NCBI GenBank assembly: GCA_905215405.1
Contig: CAJMQE010000019.1
Location: 1 to 48,704 of the forward strand
Source of the DNA: an uncultured bacterium
GTDB lineage: Bacteria; Bacillota; Clostridia; Lachnospirales; Lachnospiraceae
Direction of reading: 5' to 3'
DNA length: 48,704 nt
Shown: piece after piece, positions 18,079 through 26,816 of the stretch
Layout: every line of letters starts with the position of its first letter
Position numbering within the stretch: position 1 is the stretch's first letter
Position numbers and translations under genes: made by a program
The notes under the pieces: generated by a model
The model's database searches: none
What the model was told of the DNA's origin: nothing
Seen by the model: only the letters and a program-made list of their open reading frames with translations

Positions 18079-18477
18079 TTATTTTACAAGTTTTCCAAGA
18101 ATGCCATTTACAAAAGATGGAGATGTGTCACCACCATATACTTTCGCAAGTTCTACTGCTTCATTGATTGCTACATTTACAGGAATATCCTCATCATATA
18201 ACATTTCAAAAGTAGCAAGTCTTAATAATGTCAGTTCTACTTTACCGATTCTGTCAATTGTCCAGCCTTCAGAAACAGCTGCAATCTTTTCATCAATTTC
18301 AGGCAGTAACTCTGTAATTGTATCTACACGGTGCTGAATATATTGTCTGTCTTCATCAGAAAGATGTTCTAATTCATTCAGATAGAGATTGTCCTGCATC
18401 TTTAAATCCTGTGCGTCATGAAATTCTACTCTGAATAAAAGCATAAATACGTGTTTTCTTATAATTGATCTTTTCAT
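18079..18477 (-). CDS. nusB: transcription antitermination factor NusB
   Basis: A 132-aa all-helical RNA-binding protein that with NusE recognises boxA during rRNA transcription. Motifs are RKHVFMLLFRVEFH near the N terminus and VAINEAVELAKVYGGDTSPSFVNGILG at the C terminus. Between asp23 and xseA, the usual clostridial position. A terminator between asp23 and nusB (18583-18607) suggests nusB has its own promoter. Confidence 0.95.
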   Translation of the reverse strand: MKRSIIRKHVFMLLFRVEFHDAQDLKMQDNLYLNELEHLSDEDRQYIQHRVDTITELLPEIDEKIAAVSEGWTIDRIGKVELTLLRLATFEMLYDEDIPVNVAINEAVELAKVYGGDTSPSFVNGILGKLVK

Positions 18478-18582
18478 ATTAAATTGTTTATCCTTTTTTA
18501 TAATTTTTTCTGGTTTCTATGAGAAACCGCCATGTCCCTTTAAACGTATACGGATACTCCCTGATAAAAACATATAAGGCAA

Positions 18583-18607
18583 AAAAGGTGCCGTATAGAC
18601 ACCTTTT
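18583..18607 (-). terminator. terminator past asp23
   Basis: An 8-bp stem (18583-18590 with 18600-18607), nine-base loop, and a T run on the minus strand. It lies 13 bases past the asp23 stop. Confidence 0.7.
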
Positions 18608-18619
18608 CTACACAAGTGA

Positions 18620-19012
18620 TTAATTGTTCTTATCTATGTTGACGCCTGCAATCCTGATATTAACTACAGATACTTCAAGTCCTGTCATCGTTTCGATTGC
18701 ATTCTTAACTTTATCCTGAACCTTTGCTGATACTTCCGGAATACCATATCCATACTCAAGATTAAGAGTAAGATCAACTGTAACTGATGTTTCATTTACA
18801 GAAACCTTAACCCCCTTTGAAAGATTCTTCATTCCAAGTTTGCTTACCAGTTCATTCGTAATATTGCCTGCCATAGAAGAAACGCCTTCCACTTCTGTTG
18901 CCGCAAGCCCGGCAATAATTGCAACAACCTCATCAGCTACACGAACTTCACCTATATTAACATTCTCATGAATTGTATAATTATTACCCTTATCTTCGAA
19001 TTCTTTTGTCAT
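18620..19012 (-). CDS. Asp23/Gls24 family envelope stress protein
   Basis: A 130-aa protein of the Asp23 family. The signature is VRVADEVVAIIAGLAATEVEGVSSMAGN, followed by GVKVSVNETSVTVDLTLNLEYGYGIPEVS and the C-terminal VVNIRIAGVNI. AGGAGG is eight bases before the ATG. The location between spoIIIAH and nusB is conserved in clostridia. The molecular role is poorly known; the family is linked to envelope homeostasis. Confidence 0.9.
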   Translation of the reverse strand: MTKEFEDKGNNYTIHENVNIGEVRVADEVVAIIAGLAATEVEGVSSMAGNITNELVSKLGMKNLSKGVKVSVNETSVTVDLTLNLEYGYGIPEVSAKVQDKVKNAIETMTGLEVSVVNIRIAGVNIDKNN

Positions 19013-19106
19013 CGATATACCTCCTGCTTATTAAAATGTTATAAATTCAGAATATCGAATTTTCATACATTTTCTTATCTAATATGTACCATTATAATAA
19101 ATTATT

Positions 19107-19712
19107 TCAATTATTGCAAACATTTATTGTAATCTTATCTGCGGTCGTGTTGGTTTTTCTTTTCACGATATCTTCGACCTGGACTCTTTCACTGTCAGTA
19201 AGCTCTGTTTTACCAATTACGACATCTACATTTCCATCCACAATTGATACGACTGCATCGGAAAATCCTTTTGACTCAAGTAGTAATTCTGCTGCCATTT
19301 CTCTCTCTGATGCATCTGTAAGATCTGCGATCTGTGCAACTGCATTTGCCTTTGCAGAATCTGATACATTTGTGCTATTTACAATATCTAACAGTGTTTC
19401 TTTATTTTTTGCTCTTACCTGCTCTCTGTTCAGCTTTGCATCTGAGATAACACTGGCTATGTTGGCTGAAGTAAGAACAGCGGTTCCTGGCTCTACAATG
19501 CTTTCTGCATCCGGATCAACATCATTGCTTACGATCTCCTGCGAATCTGCATCGATTCCTTCTGCCAATACCTGATCTTCACTCTTTGCCTGCGTCTTGG
19601 TACCATTCAGCATTTCACGTAAATTACCTGAATAGTTTATGTAGCCTGCAACCGCAATCATAATTGCAAGGACTGTGATAATAACCTGATTTTTTTTGAA
19701 TGACTTTTTCAA
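19107..19712 (-). CDS. spoIIIAH: SpoIIIAH, stage III sporulation channel protein
   Basis: A 201-aa mother-cell membrane protein that in the family binds forespore SpoIIQ across the intermembrane space. One N-terminal membrane helix (VIITVLAIMIAVAGYINYSG) precedes a periplasm-like domain. The conserved C-terminal region includes REMAAELLLESKGFSDAVVSI. I chose TTG 19712 because AGGAGGG lies eight bases upstream; the upstream ATG in frame would place that ribosome site inside the gene. Last gene of the spoIIIA operon. Confidence 0.92.
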   Translation of the reverse strand: MKKSFKKNQVIITVLAIMIAVAGYINYSGNLREMLNGTKTQAKSEDQVLAEGIDADSQEIVSNDVDPDAESIVEPGTAVLTSANIASVISDAKLNREQVRAKNKETLLDIVNSTNVSDSAKANAVAQIADLTDASEREMAAELLLESKGFSDAVVSIVDGNVDVVIGKTELTDSERVQVEDIVKRKTNTTADKITINVCNN

Positions 19713-19814
19713 AAATATCCCTCCTGTTTTCATTATTGAAAAATACATTGCATTTATTCATAAATGGCTTTTCTGATTATAATATCCTATGTTATTTCCT
19801 GCAGTTTATGACAA

Positions 19815-20390
19815 TTAATCACTCATTTTCAGAACCTGTATTTTATGAGCTGGTACAGACAATAAAGCTTCTACCGCTTTGGTAATATTGGAGACAACTA
19901 TGGAATCTGAACCACCCTGTGCAATGATTACAACACCTTCCACTTCCGGCTTTATTTCCTGTGCCACATAGGGCTCACTTCCACTTTGTGAATCGGAATA
20001 CAGATAGGACTGGGAGGATGACTTGTCAGTTGATTCCCTTACACCACCATCACTGTCTGTCTCTTTCACGCTGCTCTCTGAATTGGTATCTTCGCTTACC
20101 AGCACTTTTTCACCTGTTCCTTTGAGTGTTACCATAACATCAACTTTTCCGACTCCTTCGACTTTCGTCAGAATTGCTTTGATCTTATTCTCCAGGGTCA
20201 GCTCATAATCACTCGTATCTGAAGAACTGTCGGCTTTTGCAGTCTCGGATGCTGTTGTGGTACTTTTTGTTTTCGAACCGGTCGGAATCGTAATAACCAG
20301 GATCAGGATTCCTACCATGATAATAATTAGTATTTTATCAATCCCTATATTTTTAAAGATATTCTTTTTTAAATCATTTAATGATAACAT
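19815..20390 (-). CDS. spoIIIAG: SpoIIIAG, ring-forming sporulation protein
   Basis: A 191-aa protein with one membrane helix (residues 20-38, ILIIIMVGILILVITIP), a Ser/Thr/Asp-rich stretch and a ring-building-motif fold (KIKAILTKVEGVGKVDVMVTL, then VEGVVIIAQGGSD). In the family it forms a large ring in the mother-cell membrane of the feeding channel. Its ATG overlaps the spoIIIAF stop as TAATG, so translation is coupled. Confidence 0.93.
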   Translation of the reverse strand: MLSLNDLKKNIFKNIGIDKILIIIMVGILILVITIPTGSKTKSTTTASETAKADSSSDTSDYELTLENKIKAILTKVEGVGKVDVMVTLKGTGEKVLVSEDTNSESSVKETDSDGGVRESTDKSSSQSYLYSDSQSGSEPYVAQEIKPEVEGVVIIAQGGSDSIVVSNITKAVEALLSVPAHKIQVLKMSD

Positions 20391-20980
20391 TATCTTCCCT
20401 CACTAATATTTATATTATCAACTTCCATATTATAGAAGTCAGCGACCGCTGTTTTCGTATTTACAGCCTGTACGCTCAGGTTCTCCTTGCTCTGCTGGGT
20501 TCCAACCTCAACCTTGATCTTGTCTATATAGACTTTGTCGCTCTCGGTTTCCTTTTTTGAGACCACCATGGAAATGGATTTGATCTGTCCAAAATTTTCA
20601 CTTCCAGAATCTGTATCAAATTCCACTTCTGTCTTCACCGGATAAAGTTCATTCTCCAATTCGATACTCTCTACATTTTTGATTACTTCCTCTCTATATG
20701 GTTTTATGATCTGATCGTAACTTGACTGCTCGGCATAACTGAGTTCATTTTTCAGTTCGCTCGTTTTGCTGTCTGCGACTGCCGACTGGTAGAGCCCGTT
20801 AAATATCTGATCTATATGAAAAAATCCTGTAACAGGGCCAAGTACAACTGCGATCAGAATCAATCCCACAAAAAGCTTAATATATTTAACATAGTTTCCA
20901 TTGGGCAACACATGAATAATAACATTTGCAATGATATAGAACATTGCGATCTGTTTGACCCATCCGAGAACTGCATCCAT
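20390..20980 (-). CDS. spoIIIAF: SpoIIIAF
   Basis: A 196-aa membrane protein with two N-terminal helices (about 8-25 and 33-52) and a soluble C-terminal domain ending VQAVNTKTAVADFYNMEVDN. It is a component of the SpoIIIA-SpoIIQ transenvelope complex. AAAGGGTG precedes the ATG. It lies between spoIIIAE and spoIIIAG. Confidence 0.92.
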   Translation of the reverse strand: MDAVLGWVKQIAMFYIIANVIIHVLPNGNYVKYIKLFVGLILIAVVLGPVTGFFHIDQIFNGLYQSAVADSKTSELKNELSYAEQSSYDQIIKPYREEVIKNVESIELENELYPVKTEVEFDTDSGSENFGQIKSISMVVSKKETESDKVYIDKIKVEVGTQQSKENLSVQAVNTKTAVADFYNMEVDNINISEGR

Positions 20981-21078
20981 AACTTTTCACCCTTTCTGAT
21001 CCTCATTTTCCTGCTACAAATGATCATATGTTTTACTTTTCGACTTTTTTAATTTCGAATTCTCAAAATATCCATTTT

Positions 21079-22275
21079 CTACAGAGATAGATAATTCACA
21101 TTCGTTGATGCACAGATAATTGCAATTGTAATAATGAACATAATCGCTGAATAAGCCACTGTCATCAAAAGAATTCCTATCCCTTCTGATAAATTATTGA
21201 TGCACTGGACGATCCGCTTATCCGATATCGGCTGAATAATAGCACTGACAAATTTGTAGGTCAGTACAAATATCAAAAGTTTTATGATCGGAACCAGACA
21301 GATTCCAATCACGACGACAAGAGCTGCAACACCAATTCCATTTTTGATCAATGTGCCTGCTCCGATCACGGTCGTGGAAATACTACCGACTCCACCACCA
21401 ATGCCTGGAATCATAGATAGCGACTTTGATAATACGCTCGTCTTCATCGAATCCGCAACTGGCAAGATCAGACTTTGAATTGCATTTATACCGATTACCG
21501 CCGCCAGACTTGTCTTTACGATCCACGTCAGAACCGTTTTGATCAAATCGCACAATTTTGAAAGGCTCTCCTCCTTTGAAATACAGTCCGCAATAGAAAC
21601 GATCACATAAATATAACTTCCAGTGATCACAACATGCAGAAACATACTGTTAATCAGTGTAATTACCATCAGTATGACTTCGTAATATGCAACCGTCGTC
21701 AAGCTTCCCGACGTAGCTGCAATAGAAGAAAAGTAAATAGGTATCAATGACTTCATAAATTTTATGATACAGCTGATTGCGTCCTTTGAAAGATTTGTTG
21801 CGGAAGTAAACACTGCCAAAAGAATCGTGATCAATGCCAGACAGGTAACAAAAAACCCCATATCTGATATCTGCGTGCTTTTAAAAGATGCTGTAATATT
21901 CGTAAAGATTGCCGCTATTACGGATAATGCCAGGATCTGAACCAATGCGACCCTGTTACTTTGCAGTTCTTTTGTAATCGTAGTTATGATCTGTCCAAAG
22001 AAATTCTGTTTAACAGAATCGGTCCCTCCTGTAATGATTTTCTGTACCATATCTTTAAAATCCACATCAATATCAAGTGAATCATCAACTCCACTAAAAT
22101 CATAGTCATCCAGTTGTTGTCCACTTTCCTGAGAAGCCTGACTCTGAGCTGTTGCTTTTTCGCTGGCCGTGCTCTTCCCTGTTGCCGCCCACGTTTGTTC
22201 GACTGGCATCAGAATCAGTACTGCCAGTAAAAATATGGTAAATATGGCTGTTATTTTCCAACGCAATAACCGCAT
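21079..22275 (-). CDS. spoIIIAE: SpoIIIAE, polytopic sporulation membrane protein
   Basis: A 398-aa protein with a signal-like N terminus (ITAIFTIFLLAVLILMP), a Ser/Gln-rich segment, then about eight hydrophobic segments from residue 108 on. The conserved GIGGGVGSISTTVIGAG motif lies in the C-terminal half. In the family it is the candidate membrane pore of the SpoIIIA complex. AAAGGAG lies before the ATG. Confidence 0.94.
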   Translation of the reverse strand: MRLLRWKITAIFTIFLLAVLILMPVEQTWAATGKSTASEKATAQSQASQESGQQLDDYDFSGVDDSLDIDVDFKDMVQKIITGGTDSVKQNFFGQIITTITKELQSNRVALVQILALSVIAAIFTNITASFKSTQISDMGFFVTCLALITILLAVFTSATNLSKDAISCIIKFMKSLIPIYFSSIAATSGSLTTVAYYEVILMVITLINSMFLHVVITGSYIYVIVSIADCISKEESLSKLCDLIKTVLTWIVKTSLAAVIGINAIQSLILPVADSMKTSVLSKSLSMIPGIGGGVGSISTTVIGAGTLIKNGIGVAALVVVIGICLVPIIKLLIFVLTYKFVSAIIQPISDKRIVQCINNLSEGIGILLMTVAYSAIMFIITIAIICASTNVNYLSL

Positions 22276-22293
22276 TTTTTTGCTCCTTTGCTC

Positions 22294-22674
22294 CTACAGC
22301 TGGTTGATGGTTTCCATAAGTGACAAAATGATCGGCATACTGACTGCAAGAATCGATATTTTACCAAAGATCTCTATCTGACTGGATATGGAACTGTACC
22401 CTGCATCCTTACAAATTCCAGAAGTCAGTTCAGAGATATACGTGATTCCAATCATTTTAACAAGAGCTTCCACATATGCTTTGTTGATATTTATGTATGA
22501 CTGCATTCGATTGATCGTATCGATTACAATACCGACCTTTCCTGCCACATAGAAGAAAATAATGACCGTCGTTCCAACTGCAATATAGGTACTGTATTCC
22601 CCTTTTGTATTTTTTAACATAACTGCCATAAGTACTGCCATAATGGCAAGTATCGATAATTTGATAATATTCAT
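22294..22674 (-). CDS. spoIIIAD: SpoIIIAD
   Basis: A 126-aa membrane protein with several hydrophobic helices (LSILAIMAVLMAVML, then TYIAVGTTVIIFFYVAGKVG) and a conserved KMIGITYISELTSGICKDAG. ATG 22674 has AGAGGA six bases upstream and is preferred over the ATG two codons earlier, which directly abuts it. A small integral component of the SpoIIIA complex. Confidence 0.92.
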   Translation of the reverse strand: MNIIKLSILAIMAVLMAVMLKNTKGEYSTYIAVGTTVIIFFYVAGKVGIVIDTINRMQSYININKAYVEALVKMIGITYISELTSGICKDAGYSSISSQIEIFGKISILAVSMPIILSLMETINQL

Positions 22675-22716
22675 TTTCATTCCTCTGTTCCTGCCACTGT
22701 GCAACTTTATTTTCTG

Positions 22717-22911
22717 TTATAACTGAAAAAGTTTCTTCACCGTTTCAAACAGATTATAGATATATGGTATGATCCAGAATAAGACCAGAAGCAATCCCGC
22801 AAGACTTGTGAGAAATGCATGTTCTTCGCGCCCACTGTGTTTTAAGATCTGGCTTATTACTGATACAATAATGCCTACTGCTGCTATTTTAAAAATTATA
22901 CTGACTTCCAT
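22717..22911 (-). CDS. spoIIIAC: SpoIIIAC
   Basis: A 64-aa protein with two membrane helices (IIFKIAAVGIIVSVISQIL and LAGLLLVLFWIIPYIYNLF) and the family loop KHSGREEHAFL between them. I chose ATG 22911, which has GGGGGAAC upstream; the longer frame to 22956 lacks a ribosome site and overlaps spoIIIAB. Confidence 0.93.
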   Translation of the reverse strand: MEVSIIFKIAAVGIIVSVISQILKHSGREEHAFLTSLAGLLLVLFWIIPYIYNLFETVKKLFQL

Positions 22912-22924
22912 TGTTCCCCCAACT

Positions 22925-23446
22925 TTAAATGATAATAATCGTGATAAAAAGTCCAATTGCCATACTTAAACATCTGTAAACTTTACATTTATCCTGGATT
23001 TCCAGATTTGCTCTGTGTATTTCTTCATTCAGCTTTTCAAGATAAAAGTTAATGGAATTCATATGCATCTCTTTATCTAGATATCCAAGTCCGTCTCCAA
23101 ACTGTATAAACTCCTGAATATCTTCTTTTTCCAGCTTCGATTTTGTAATATACTGCTCTGCATTTTCACTCCATATTTCTTTCATACTTTTCCCGGTCAT
23201 CTTTTTCATATCTGCCGCCACGTTTTCAAAGAATGTGCGAAATATTTCGTCATTCATATGTGCTGCAATCGTTAGAAAGCTGTCCGGCAACGCAGTCGTT
23301 GCATAAGAGATTTCCCCTTTTAGCATAAGCAGAATTCTTTTGATCGTCTCTAGCTGGGTGATTCTCATTCTGGCATTGTTACAAACAATTACGGAAATCA
23401 TTGCTGAACCACCAATAATTAAAATTGCACCAATTAATTTCTGCAT
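22925..23446 (-). CDS. spoIIIAB: SpoIIIAB
   Basis: A 173-aa protein with an N-terminal membrane helix (LIGAILIIGGSAMISVIVCN), a helical soluble domain and a C-terminal helix (SMAIGLFITIIII). The motif LETIKRILLMLKGEISYATTALP is typical. It resembles GspF-type secretion components, as the family does. Its start overlaps the spoIIIAA end by 13 bases, with GGAGG six bases before the ATG. Confidence 0.93.
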   Translation of the reverse strand: MQKLIGAILIIGGSAMISVIVCNNARMRITQLETIKRILLMLKGEISYATTALPDSFLTIAAHMNDEIFRTFFENVAADMKKMTGKSMKEIWSENAEQYITKSKLEKEDIQEFIQFGDGLGYLDKEMHMNSINFYLEKLNEEIHRANLEIQDKCKVYRCLSMAIGLFITIIII

Positions 23447-24384
23447 AGGCAGCCTCCTGTTTGCTCAAAACTCTCCTCACTGTCCAGATCGATCAGTTCC
23501 TGTATGGTCCCGACGCCATTTTGCCTACTTAAAATAATATATCTGCGAAATATTTTGTCCGTGATCATTGTTCCAAGAACTGGTTTTTGTCGGATATCTT
23601 CAAATGATTCGCCATGAACAGTTCCGATCAGTGTGCAGCCACAGTTGATTACATAGCGAATTGCATCGATATCGGATGCTTTGCCGATTTCATCAACTGC
23701 AATTACCTTAGGTGCCATGGAACGGATGAGCATCAGCATTCCATCATCTTTTGGACAACAGTCCATAATATCAGTTCGCATGCCAAGATCATTCTGCGGG
23801 ATTCCAAGATGACAGGCTCCAATTTCAGACCGTTCATCGACGACGCCAACTGTCAGTCCTTCATACTTCTCACTTCCATTTGATATCTGTCTGATCAGAT
23901 CTCTAAGGAGTGTCGTTTTCCCACACCCTGGTGGAGAAATGATCAGTGTATGCTGTGGGACTCCATCTTTATAAATAAAATCGATCACTTTATCTGCACA
24001 CCCCTTCACCTGATGGGATACTCTGATATTAATAAATGAAATATTTTTTATTGTCTTCACCAGGCCATGTTCTACGATCACTTTTCCGGCAATGCCGACT
24101 CTGTGTCCACCGGTAATCGTTATAAATCCCTGTTTGATCTCCTCTTCGTATGCATATAAGGAATAACTGCTGATATGCTCCAGGATCTCTCTTAATACCG
24201 GCTGGGTAATACAAACATCTGACAGGATCTTTTCCCGGTTATTACTGATATAAATCAGCGGCTGGTTGATACGAAGACGAATTTCCTGGAGTGTATTGAA
24301 ATTCACATTATTCTTTTTCAGGCTTGTCTGAATTCCTGCTGGAAATATTGCGCGGATTTCCTCCATTCTGTTATATAAATACAT
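23434..24384 (-). CDS. spoIIIAA: SpoIIIAA ATPase
   Basis: A 316-aa ATPase related to secretion ATPases, taken to power the SpoIIIA channel. The Walker A motif is ISPPGCGKTTLLRDLIR. Downstream are VVDERSEIGAC and the Walker B region PKVIAVDEIG. The N-terminal domain has LRLNQP-type residues (IRLRINQPLIYI). GGGAGG lies eight bases before the ATG. First gene of the eight-gene operon, with a sigma-E-like promoter directly upstream. Confidence 0.95.
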   Translation of the reverse strand: MYLYNRMEEIRAIFPAGIQTSLKKNNVNFNTLQEIRLRINQPLIYISNNREKILSDVCITQPVLREILEHISSYSLYAYEEEIKQGFITITGGHRVGIAGKVIVEHGLVKTIKNISFINIRVSHQVKGCADKVIDFIYKDGVPQHTLIISPPGCGKTTLLRDLIRQISNGSEKYEGLTVGVVDERSEIGACHLGIPQNDLGMRTDIMDCCPKDDGMLMLIRSMAPKVIAVDEIGKASDIDAIRYVINCGCTLIGTVHGESFEDIRQKPVLGTMITDKIFRRYIILSRQNGVGTIQELIDLDSEESFEQTGGCLCRN

Positions 24385-24406
24385 CTCCCATGCCTCCCTT
24401 TTTCAC

Positions 24407-24436
24407 AATATATGAGTAGCTGGACTAGTATATGAC
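24407..24436 (-). promoter_or_regulatory. sigma-E-type promoter of spoIIIA operon
   Basis: On the minus strand, GTCATATA and CATATATT are separated by 14 bases. This fits the known sigma-E pattern (TKMATATT, 14-15 bases, CATACAHT) at 6 of 8 and 7 of 8 positions. It would start transcription just upstream of the ribosome-binding site of spoIIIAA, giving a very short leader. The match agrees with mother-cell expression of spoIIIA. Confidence 0.65.
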
Positions 24437-24620
24437 AGAAATATTGTACCAGCATGGCTTAAATAAAAAGGGCTTCGGAAATGAAAAAAATGTCCGAAAA
24501 AGCCTGTTGTGATTTGACACAATTAACTTTTCCCGACATTTTTTATTGTCTATTATTCACTTTTCTTTTTGATCTTCACTCTTTAGCTAATACTGCACGT
24601 TCTCTTCCGTCCGTTCTACC

Positions 24621-25943
24621 TTATAAATAGATACGAATATCCGTGCCTTTACCGATTTCACTTTCAAGTTCCATCGTTGCCTTATGCTGTGAGAGAATAT
24701 GCTTTACAATCGCAAGTCCTAGACCAGTTCCACCAGTTTCTTTTGACCTGCTTTTATCAACCCGATAAAATCTTTCAAATATTCTTTCTTGATTTTCCTT
24801 CGAGATACCAATTCCTGTATCCTTTACTTCCAGTAACACTTTTCCATTCAGCATAGCATCAATATTGACCATAACAGTCCCTTTGGGGTTATTATAACGA
24901 ATTGCATTTCCGCACAAATTAAAGATGACCTCTTCGATCATTCCTTTATTTGCATTTACCATGCAATGTCGTCCCATGATGTCTATTGTTACGTCATGCT
25001 TCTGCGCATTCATCTTTAATGTTTCCACACAATTATTTGCTACTTCATACAAATCAAAATAAGCAAGTGGAATTTCACAATCATCAGAATCCAGTTCCGA
25101 TAATCTCAGAATATCATTGATCAGTGTCAAAAGACGTCTGGAATTTCCATGAATTTCACGTGCAAATCTTACCACATCATCATCGGTCGCCATACCATTT
25201 TCGATAAGTTCTGCATATCCAGATATGCTGGTCAGAGGCGTCTTTAACTCGTGCGAAACATTTGCCGTAAATTCCTGCCTGATCTGAGCGCTCTGCAAGA
25301 TGTCTTCATGCTGCTTGTTGATCGTATTAATAAATGGCACCAGCTCTTTATATGGAGATATTTCCTTACAGTCATCCATATTTTCCGCCATCCGTTCAAT
25401 TGGCTGAATAAGAGACTTCACAAGAAAATGTGCCAGTATTATGCAAACAAGAAATACAACGAGAGCGACAATCGCCATAAATGGAATGACGCGACTGAAA
25501 ATACTAAATATACTGCTCGATTCTTTTGCAACCCTGAGTACATCCCCATCCTGCATCATAACAGCATAGTAAAATGTATTTTTTGACACAGTTGCTGAAT
25601 TTCTGACCGCTTCGCCCTCGCCATCTGAAAAAGCGCTAACGATCTCAGGCCTTGTACTGTGATTCTCCATCTCCTTGGAATCCTCATTACTATCAAATCT
25701 GACCGTGCCATCCTTTTCAACAATTGTAATACGTACCTGATCTGTCTTTGATTCCTGCATCAGGTCCTCAGAATCCAGATTTCCTGTCACCTGCGCACTT
25801 TCCAACACATGAGCATAGGTACGCAGATTATTTACAACTTCATTCCGGAATAATTCATAAAATATCATAACTGAAAAAATGATAGTCAGAATAATGGAAA
25901 GTGCTGCAATTGACAACAATCTGATATTTATTTTCTTCTTCAT
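24621..25943 (-). CDS. phoR: PhoR-type sensor histidine kinase
   Basis: A 440-aa membrane kinase. Two helices (about 10-30 and 155-178) bracket an extracytoplasmic sensor domain. The HisKA motif is NVSHELKTPLTSISGYAELI, with phospho-acceptor His. The ATPase domain has the N box NLCGNAIRYN, then DTGIGISKENQERIFERFYR and the GGTGLGLAIV loop. It follows phoP by 36 bases and is the last gene of the phosphate block, so phosphate is the likely signal. The symbol is based on context as well as architecture. Confidence 0.85.
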   Translation of the reverse strand: MKKKINIRLLSIAALSIILTIIFSVMIFYELFRNEVVNNLRTYAHVLESAQVTGNLDSEDLMQESKTDQVRITIVEKDGTVRFDSNEDSKEMENHSTRPEIVSAFSDGEGEAVRNSATVSKNTFYYAVMMQDGDVLRVAKESSSIFSIFSRVIPFMAIVALVVFLVCIILAHFLVKSLIQPIERMAENMDDCKEISPYKELVPFINTINKQHEDILQSAQIRQEFTANVSHELKTPLTSISGYAELIENGMATDDDVVRFAREIHGNSRRLLTLINDILRLSELDSDDCEIPLAYFDLYEVANNCVETLKMNAQKHDVTIDIMGRHCMVNANKGMIEEVIFNLCGNAIRYNNPKGTVMVNIDAMLNGKVLLEVKDTGIGISKENQERIFERFYRVDKSRSKETGGTGLGLAIVKHILSQHKATMELESEIGKGTDIRIYL

Positions 25944-25979
25944 GCTGTGATTAATTCCTTTCTGAATCTTTTTTCGTTA

Positions 25980-26651
25980 TTATTCCAGAATATATCCTAC
26001 ATTTCGTACTGTCTTAATTTTACTTCCTGAATCACCCAGTTTTTGTCTGAGTGTTTTTATATGCATATCCAGTGTTCTGGACTCACCTTCAAAATCCAGT
26101 CCCCAGATTCTGTCCATAATCACATCTCGTGACATGACAATCCCGGCATTGATCATTAAGAATTTTAGAAGATTATATTCCTTAAATGTCAGTTCTACCA
26201 GCTTATCATCTACAAATACTGCATGTTTTTCACTATCCAGAAAGATATTGTCAATGGAAAGAAATTTTTCTGATTCCATATCTGCACTTCTTCTAAGTAA
26301 TGCTTTGACACGGGAGATCAGTTCCATGACCCCAAATGGTTTTGTTATGTAATCATCTGCTCCGGAATCAAGTCCTTTTACTTTGTCAATTTCTGTTGTC
26401 TTTGCCGTTACCATAATAACTGGCATCTTTCTTGTTTCTGGTGTGGCACGCAATTTCTTTAATATATCTAAGCCATCTTCATCTGGCAGCATAATATCGA
26501 GCAAAACAAGATCGGGTACCTTCTCTGCTATTTTCTTATAAAAATCCTTTGCACATTCAAAATCGACAACTGTATGTCCGCTGTTCTTTAATGCAAATGC
26601 CTCAATTTCCCGAATATTCACATCATCTTCTACTATATAAACTAATGACAT
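25980..26651 (-). CDS. phoP: PhoP/PhoB-type response regulator
   Basis: A 223-aa OmpR-family regulator. The receiver has the acidic pair EDD near residue 8, the phospho-acceptor Asp in LVLLDIMLPDEDG and the conserved Lys in DDYITKPFG. The C-terminal winged helix has ELTFKEYNLLKFLMINAG and SRTLDMHIKTLRQKLG. GAAAGGATG precedes the ATG. Its neighbours (Na/Pi transporter, phoU, pstB) and the TTTACA repeats before those genes suggest it controls phosphate starvation genes. Confidence 0.85.
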   Translation of the reverse strand: MSLVYIVEDDVNIREIEAFALKNSGHTVVDFECAKDFYKKIAEKVPDLVLLDIMLPDEDGLDILKKLRATPETRKMPVIMVTAKTTEIDKVKGLDSGADDYITKPFGVMELISRVKALLRRSADMESEKFLSIDNIFLDSEKHAVFVDDKLVELTFKEYNLLKFLMINAGIVMSRDVIMDRIWGLDFEGESRTLDMHIKTLRQKLGDSGSKIKTVRNVGYILE

Positions 26652-26816
26652 AATTCCATCCTTTCCATGCTCTCCATTCTCACATTCCCTGTTATTACAT
26701 ATTTTAACATATTCTTTTCATATCTCAATCAAAACTTTTAGATACGACAAAGAGTTCCACCAGCGACTAAGGCGCATAGCGAAACTCCCGTACATTACAA
26801 GATCTGAAACATTTCC

